Assembly (NCBI GenBank): GCA_902764235.1
Contig: CACWVH010000006.1
Location: 1-33,204, forward strand
DNA: 33,204 nucleotides
Reading direction: 5' to 3'
Origin: an uncultured Ruminococcus sp.
Lineage (GTDB): Bacteria; Bacillota; Clostridia; Oscillospirales; Acutalibacteraceae
The translations under genes and the position numbers were made by a program. This document shows, piece by piece, positions 29,496 through 33,204 of this stretch. The notes under the pieces are model-generated. The model did no database searches. It had not been told where the DNA came from and worked only from the letters and a program-made list of their open reading frames with translations. Numbering within the stretch: position 1 is the first letter of the stretch; every line of letters starts with the position of its first letter.

Positions 29496-30484
29496 TAATC
29501 TTCATCATCCTCAGAAGCTCCATAATCGAATTGAAACTCATTGTCATAGTGCATATCCATACTGTGAGGTGCGTTATATAAGCACGTTTTGAGATATGGA
29601 CGCAGATTTTTGATTTTCCTCTTACGGGCTTCTTCAGCTATGCTGTCGAGTATGTAGTGAATATGATCCCTGTCCAACTTTTCGTACTGCCGCAAAGCGA
29701 TAGCACGTTTGACTGATTGACCTTGGATTTTGATAAAATCATTCAGAGGGTTATAGGCTTCAAGCATAATGTCAACAATCATGTCGAGGGTATTGGCGGA
29801 TATGCCTTCTTGCAGCAGACCGTTATAGTCAATGTTCATTTTGATAAATTCTTCACAGTCTGCAATATCATCATCCGTCCATCTATCCTTTTCAGACATT
29901 TGTTTTATTTCATCGTCCTGATAGATAGATTGATTAGTATGACTTATCTCAGTCTGATTCAAACTATATATATACTGACTCCCTGTTTTGGAGAGTGCAG
30001 ACTTCCCATTTTGGGGAGTCTTGACTTCCGCTTTGCTGTTTTCGGAGGAGTCTGATTTTTCAGACTTCCCATTTTGGGGAGTCTTGACTTCCTCTTTCGT
30101 GGTTTCGGGGGAAGTCTGACTATCAGGAGTGCTGCAAAGCTCTTTTGTGAAATTACACACATAAATTTTCGTGGGCTTTCCCTGACCTTGCTTTTTGCGA
30201 ACAATCAAGCCTGTCTGCTCCAACTCATCAAAAATTTTGACAGCTTTGTTTTTGCCGATATTCAGCTTTTCACAAGCTTCTTCCTGCTTAAAGAAAACAT
30301 AGAGCTTGCCGTCCTCATCACACCATTTGCTTTTTCTGGAAAGTCCGCACCGATCAAGCAGAAAGCCGTAGAGCAGCTTCGACTCACAGGATATTTTGCT
30401 GAACTTCTCGTCTGTAAAAAGTGCTTGCGGCACTCTGTAAAACTGGTACTGCTCTGCTTCGTTGCCGTAAAAATAATCAAACAT
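29495..30484 (-). CDS. RepA-like replication initiator
   Basis: 329 residues from ATG 30484 (an upstream in-frame start is rejected because it overlaps the preceding gene without a ribosome binding site). Residues 1-110 match the initiator A N-terminal plan: YQFYRVPQALFTDEKFSKIS, SKLLYGFLLDRCGLSRKSKW, FFKQEEACEKLNIGKNKAVK (winged helix-turn-helix), GLIVRKKQGQGKPTKIYV. A low-complexity linker with a twice-repeated EVKTPQNGKS follows, then a helical C-terminal domain (NLRPYLKTCLYNAPHSMDMH). Such proteins are found at the start of Tn1549-like transfer operons and may permit replication of the excised circle. Its stop abuts palindrome copy 6. Confidence 0.85.
   Translation of the reverse strand: MFDYFYGNEAEQYQFYRVPQALFTDEKFSKISCESKLLYGFLLDRCGLSRKSKWCDEDGKLYVFFKQEEACEKLNIGKNKAVKIFDELEQTGLIVRKKQGQGKPTKIYVCNFTKELCSTPDSQTSPETTKEEVKTPQNGKSEKSDSSENSKAEVKTPQNGKSALSKTGSQYIYSLNQTEISHTNQSIYQDDEIKQMSEKDRWTDDDIADCEEFIKMNIDYNGLLQEGISANTLDMIVDIMLEAYNPLNDFIKIQGQSVKRAIALRQYEKLDRDHIHYILDSIAEEARKRKIKNLRPYLKTCLYNAPHSMDMHYDNEFQFDYGASEDDED
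29998..30092 (-). repeat. 63-bp-period direct repeat in the RepA-like gene linker
   Basis: A 32-base sequence (29998-30029) recurs at 30061-30092. The period is 21 codons, so frame is kept and the protein gains a second EVKTPQNGKS. Each unit includes the near-palindrome CCCATTTTGGGG. A third, weaker relative precedes it (CTGTTTTGGAGAGT). Confidence 0.7.
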
Positions 30485-30485
30485 C

Positions 30486-30725
30486 TCAAGCACCCTCACT
30501 TTCTTTGATTTTAGCGATCTCGCTTTCCAGTGATTTGTGCATGGAGCTGATCTTCCGTACTCCGATATCCTCAATCAGCTTTGCTGTGTCGGCAATAGCC
30601 GAAGCAGTTTTAGCGTTGGAGATAAGCATTGAAAACAGCAGCTTTGTCTCTGCGGAATAGTCCTTGTATTCGCTTGACATGATCTCTTTTGGCATATAGA
30701 AATATGCCTGATTGTTATTCTTCAT
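30486..30725 (-). CDS. Small RepA N-terminal-like protein
   Basis: A 79-residue protein. ATG 30725 is chosen because TAGGTGA lies 5 bases upstream; a GTG at 30734 is in frame but inside that site. The text YFYMPKEIMSSEYKDYSAET and KLLFSMLISNAKTAS resembles the first part of the RepA-like protein encoded next (FYRVPQALFTDEKF, SKLLYGFLLDRC), as if it were a short paralogue. It ends one base before the next gene's start region (TGAG-ATG). It could regulate or assist the initiator. It is the first gene of the leftward operon. Confidence 0.65.
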   Translation of the reverse strand: MKNNNQAYFYMPKEIMSSEYKDYSAETKLLFSMLISNAKTASAIADTAKLIEDIGVRKISSMHKSLESEIAKIKESEGA

Positions 30726-30737
30726 AACTGTCACCTA

Positions 30738-30760
30738 CAAACTTGAATTTCAATCATTTG
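30738..30760. promoter_or_regulatory. Operator-like palindrome before the leftward operon
   Basis: TTGAATTTCAA (30743-30753) is a perfect inverted repeat, flanked by CAAA and TTTG. It sits just upstream of the first ribosome binding site of the transfer operon, a place for an operator. I see no convincing -35/-10 pair here, so the operon promoter is unresolved. Confidence 0.45.
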
Positions 30761-30788
30761 CCTGTTTGTTCGACTTGATTTTTTGCGT

Positions 30789-30827
30789 AAAAAAAGAGAA
30801 CCAACCCTGTGTTTAGGATTGGTTCTC
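30789..30827 (-). terminator. Strong leftward terminator insulating the transfer operon
   Basis: In minus sense, GAGAACCAATCCT pairs with AGGGTTGGTTCTC (30815-30827 with 30796-30808, one G-U pair), followed by seven U. It would stop transcripts entering from the chromosomal side. From here to 30929 there is AT-rich repeat-like sequence (ATTCATTATTCATT) with no gene. Confidence 0.8.
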
Positions 30828-30929
30828 CGTTAAGTCTTTTATTAAGTTTTGATACGCTACGCTAATTCATCAAACAATATTCATTATTCATTATTCATTG
30901 AGCGAACGAAGTGAGCGTTTCCGTTTCCG

Positions 30930-30956
30930 CTATTTAATTTTGGTTGAACGGTAAAA
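30930..30956 (+). repeat. Left copy of a 27-bp direct repeat
   Basis: CTATTTAATTTTGGTTGAAC and onward to 30956 recurs at 33010-33036 with one change. Both are followed by AATTCCAAATTCC-type sequence. The copies flank the asnB fragment, DUF421 and SOD genes; they are probably dispersed chromosomal repeats. Confidence 0.7.
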
Positions 30957-30993
30957 GTGGCTACATTTTAATTCCTAATTCCAAATTCCTATT

Positions 30994-31440
30994 ATGTCTT
31001 TATGTGATAGAAAGGACCGTATGTCGATGTACAGCGGACTTGAGGTAAGGGTACCGTTCTGCGATTACAGGATAGTAGATTATGCGTATAATATGCCGTG
31101 GAAGCTGAAGGCTCTCGGCGGCAGGGAAAAGGGGATAGTGAGAGCTGCATTCAGGGGCTTGCTGCCTGACAGTATAATTGACAGGAAGAAAAGTCCCTAT
31201 CCGAAAACCCACAATCCTCTTTACCTTGAGCTTTGCGCCGGAAGAGTCAGAGAGATACTGTCAGACAGCAGCAGTCCTGTTTCGGAATTTATTGACAGCA
31301 GCGGTGTGGAGGCGATCATAAACGACCCGGAAAAGATATCATCGCCCTGGTATGGTCAGTTGATGCGTGCGCCGCAGATACTTGCGTATATAATCCAGCT
31401 TGATTACTGGTTCAGAAAATATCATGTGACCGTAGTCTGA
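30994..31440 (+). pseudogene. asnB: C-terminal fragment of asparagine synthase (glutamine-hydrolysing)
   Basis: 148 residues match the end of the synthetase domain of AsnB: DRMSMYSGLEVRVPFCDYRI, GREKGIVRAAFRGLLPDSII, RKKSPYPKTHNPLYL. Full AsnB is about 600 residues; the glutaminase and ATP-binding front are missing. No ribosome binding site precedes the ATG at 30994, and sequence just left of it is repeat-like and non-coding. Homology begins at about codon 4, so the break lies near 30990-31005. The fragment could mark the edge of the inserted element or an older chromosomal deletion. It ends 3 bases from the convergent DUF421 gene. Confidence 0.85.
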
Positions 31441-31443
31441 GCA

Positions 31444-32121
31444 TTATTCCATTTTGTAAACTGAAAGCGCAAGATCACTTCCGCAGACGGCAAGGTAAAC
31501 CTCCGAGGGCTTGCTCAGTCCCTGAAGCCTGAGCTGCTTTTTCAGCCATGTTTCATCAAGCCCCATTCTTTTCAGGTTGCCGTGCAATACTCTGCCGTCC
31601 ATTATAAGCTCAGTGTCTATGGATTCATTTTCAGGACGCAGACCGATATCCTCAGGCTGCAAGGGACGGCTTGAGCTGGCAGGAAGTATGGTAAGCTTGC
31701 CGTTGTATTCATAAACGGCAGTAGAGATATCGCTCAGATGAAAATATCCCTCCTGTCTGCACAGAAGCATGAATTCACTAAGCTCAAGCTTTGCCTTTTT
31801 CATGTTTTTTCGGTACAGCTTTCCATGGTTCATAATGATCGTAGGAGTGCCGTTGATGTATTTTCTTGTCCTCGGAAATTTTCTTGTGACAGCTCCGAGT
31901 ATGATCGTTACAGCTCCAAAGACAAGCATTGCTGTCACAGGCTTCCACCACGGCTTTTCGAGAGTTGTTGCAAGCTCCGCACCTATTGAACCGAGGGTGA
32001 TACCTGTGATATAATCAAACAGCTCAAGCTGTGATATCTGCTTGTGACCGATAAGCTTGGCGATTACGAAAAGAATAAAGGCAGAAAGCAGGGATGCGAT
32101 AATTACTTTCAGAAATTCCAT
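31444..32121 (-). CDS. DUF421 (YetF-like) membrane protein
   Basis: A 225-residue protein that starts after GGGAGGACAGCT. Three N-terminal helices (VIIASLLSAFILFVIAKLIG, LFDYITGITLGSIGAELATT, WKPVTAMLVFGAVTIILGAV) are followed by the DUF421 cytoplasmic part with GTPTIIMNHGKLYRKNMKKA, LSEFMLLCRQEGYFHLSDIS and YEYNGKLTILPASSSRPLQP. Members such as YetF/YkjA occur in sporulating Firmicutes, with roles suggested in the envelope. Codon use and context are of the chromosome, outside the element. It lies convergent to the asnB remnant. Confidence 0.92.
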   Translation of the reverse strand: MEFLKVIIASLLSAFILFVIAKLIGHKQISQLELFDYITGITLGSIGAELATTLEKPWWKPVTAMLVFGAVTIILGAVTRKFPRTRKYINGTPTIIMNHGKLYRKNMKKAKLELSEFMLLCRQEGYFHLSDISTAVYEYNGKLTILPASSSRPLQPEDIGLRPENESIDTELIMDGRVLHGNLKRMGLDETWLKKQLRLQGLSKPSEVYLAVCGSDLALSVYKME

Positions 32122-32267
32122 AGCTGTCCTCCCGGAATGAATTATTAAAATGAGCTTTGGATTTGCAGATTTAGTATTGCCTGTTTTTTACTGTTATATT
32201 CATTTGTTGTGATTAAAAAAGTAATAATGCGGTGAAATATATCATAATATCCTTCAGGAGGGATATT

Positions 32268-32708
32268 ATGCTTCAAAGAAACAGACCGTTTGCAAAAGCA
32301 GTTGTCAGAGGCGGAGAAAGCTGTCCGCAGATATGCGGTGAGGTTTTGTTTTTCCGCAGCGGAGATGCTGTGAAGGTCAGGGCGGATATTTCCGGTCTGC
32401 CGGACAGCTGTTCAGGCTTCCACGGCTTTCATATCCATGAGGGTGACAGCTGCAGCGGAAAGGATTTTTCAGAAACAGGTGGTCATTTTGACCCTGATGA
32501 CAAGCAGCATCCCATGCATCCGGGAGATATGCCGCCGCTTCTTTCATGCGGAGGCCGGGCTTATATGGAATTCTGCACAAACCGTTTTGGAATTTGTGAT
32601 ATAATAGGGAAAACAGTTGTGATCCACAGTGCTGCGGACGATTTCCGCACACAGCCCTCGGGAAATTCGGGGGAAAAGATTGCCTGCGGTCTGATTTGCA
32701 GGTGTTAG
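32268..32708 (+). CDS. sodC: Cu/Zn superoxide dismutase family protein
   Basis: A 146-residue protein; ATG 32268 is chosen because AGGAGGGA precedes it. It has all expected metal ligands: His55 and His57 (GFHGFHIHEGD), His73 (GGHFDP), His81, His84 and Asp87 (KQHPMHPGD), and His120 (VVIHSAADDF). The substrate-guiding arginine is Lys137 (SGNSGEKIACG), so activity may be reduced. There is no signal peptide, unlike most bacterial SodC, so it is presumably cytoplasmic. The loop between His73 and His84 is short. It converts superoxide to oxygen and hydrogen peroxide, useful to an oxygen-sensitive gut anaerobe. Confidence 0.92.
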   Translation: MLQRNRPFAKAVVRGGESCPQICGEVLFFRSGDAVKVRADISGLPDSCSGFHGFHIHEGDSCSGKDFSETGGHFDPDDKQHPMHPGDMPPLLSCGGRAYMEFCTNRFGICDIIGKTVVIHSAADDFRTQPSGNSGEKIACGLICRC

Positions 32709-32787
32709 GGAAATAAAGACTGTGCAGCTGGGGGAACGGAGTTGTTACGCTGTTACTGATTCTTATGTACCTCTGCTTTCTTCGCAG

Positions 32788-32808
32788 GCGTCCGCAGGAT
32801 GCGGACGC
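32788..32808. repeat. 9-bp GC-rich inverted repeat downstream of sodC
   Basis: GCGTCCGCA (32788-32796) and TGCGGACGC (32800-32808) form a tight hairpin about 80 bases after the sodC stop. No U-run follows on the plus strand (CAGCC). The stretch 32709-33009 is GC-rich and repetitive (GCGCTGC, GTGCTCGCTTACT twice) and no gene can be supported. Confidence 0.5.
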
Positions 32809-33009
32809 AGCCAAAGAGAGGAAATCTCACCTCCTTATCTCCACCCCGTCCCCGCTGCGCTGCCCACCGCCTGCGGTGTGCGTGCTCGCTTACTGCACTT
32901 GCTCGGTGCGCTGCGCTGCCTGCGGCGTGCTCGCTTACTTTTGTGGCAGCGGTTAGTTTTGTGTGAGGGTGGGCGGATTCGTTACGCTGATTAAAAGATT
33001 TGCGTTCCA

Positions 33010-33036
33010 CTATTTACTTTTGGTTGAACGGTAAAA
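33010..33036 (+). repeat. Right copy of the 27-bp direct repeat
   Basis: It matches 30930-30956 at 26 of 27 positions and is again followed by short AATTCC/AAACTCC tandem units (33058-33090). From here to the window's end no gene is seen. Confidence 0.7.
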
Positions 33037-33171
33037 AGCAGCTGTGTGTACATAAATTAATTCCAAATTCCAAACTCCAAACTCCAAATTCATTATTCGC
33101 TGGTGTATTTCCTGAATCCGTGAAATTGAATTAAATCTTTTTTTAAACCTTCCGGGTTTTCATTTCAGCCA

Positions 33172-33202
33172 GGCGGCAGGCGTGCGCAGCACGCCTGCCG
33201 CC
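33172..33202. repeat. 14-bp perfect GC-rich inverted repeat at the window edge
   Basis: GGCGGCAGGCGTGC (33172-33185) and GCACGCCTGCCGCC (33189-33202) with loop GCA. It is a very stable hairpin, cut off by the window end, so any following U-run is not visible. It could be a terminator of a gene to the right or a dispersed repeat. Confidence 0.6.
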
Positions 33203-33204
33203 GT

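Noticed and set aside
30994-31440. Functional short asnB-like gene
   Set aside because: It has no ribosome binding site and lacks the glutaminase and nucleotide-binding parts needed for activity.
32709-33009. Coding genes in the GC-rich stretch after sodC
   Set aside because: Frames on both strands are short, repetitive and lack ribosome binding sites.
1-33204. oriT, relaxase or integrase gene
   Set aside because: No HUH or MobL-type relaxase motifs and no tyrosine or serine recombinase motifs were found; they are probably outside the window or lost.

Overview
The window looks like most of one integrative and conjugative element (ICE) of the Tn1549/CTn-like class, joined at its right side to about 2.2 kb of chromosome. 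The host is probably a low-GC gut Firmicute of the Ruminococcus/Oscillospirales type. This rests on the set of transfer genes (PcfB/DUF3801, VirD4, Maff2, VirB6-like, PrgI, VirB4, CD1108-like, DUF4315, DUF4366, TopB), on strong AGGAGG-type ribosome binding sites, and on cysteine-rich Clostridia-like proteins. No rRNA, tRNA, integrase or relaxase was recognised.

Layout. At 1-5.9 kb there is a divergent control region: a partial zinc-ribbon/ribbon-helix-helix protein reads left, and a rightward operon starts from a consensus promoter. The operon holds small unknown proteins, ParA, a signal-peptide/stalk protein, a 29-residue membrane peptide, ParB with an extra N-terminal domain, a structured RNA with a terminator, a second stalk protein, and a small gene cut by an in-frame amber codon. 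A terminator at 5858-5878 separates this from everything to its right, which reads leftward. At 6.0-8.7 kb is an AT-rich cargo island: a type III toxin-antitoxin system (ToxN with a 55-nt repeat antitoxin RNA), a second unrelated array of 35-nt repeats, and a membrane/coiled-coil gene broken at a homopolymer run. At 9.1-11.0 kb a block of four small genes lies between a 3' remnant of ssb and the intact ssb. At 11.1-18.8 kb are ssb, a macro-domain protein, a truncated SNF2-type helicase, a MuF-C-like protein, an unknown protein, topoisomerase III, DUF4366 and DUF4315. At 18.8-30.7 kb is the type IV secretion core, ending in a RepA-like initiator and a small upstream gene. From 30.99 kb are a truncated asnB fragment, a DUF421 membrane protein and a Cu/Zn superoxide dismutase; these look chromosomal.

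How the parts work together. The initiator, SSB, topoisomerase and helicase would handle DNA. VirD4, VirB4, VirB6, PrgI, Maff2 and the CD1108-like protein would form the transfer channel. ParA/ParB would support maintenance, and ToxIN would add addiction or phage defence.

Main unusual points. (1) Six copies of a 25-bp palindrome sit just 3' of stop codons in both halves of the element. (2) Two sequence-unrelated antitoxin-like repeat arrays precede a single ToxN. (3) ToxN has a tail that shares a YFGK motif with the helicase tail. (4) There are two candidate structured RNA regions (4181-4352 and 15077-15246). (5) Several genes are damaged or have odd starts: frameshifts, an amber codon, a truncated helicase, and VirD4 with an apparent AUA start. 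These point to decay of the element, sequencing error or recoding, which sequence reading alone cannot separate.
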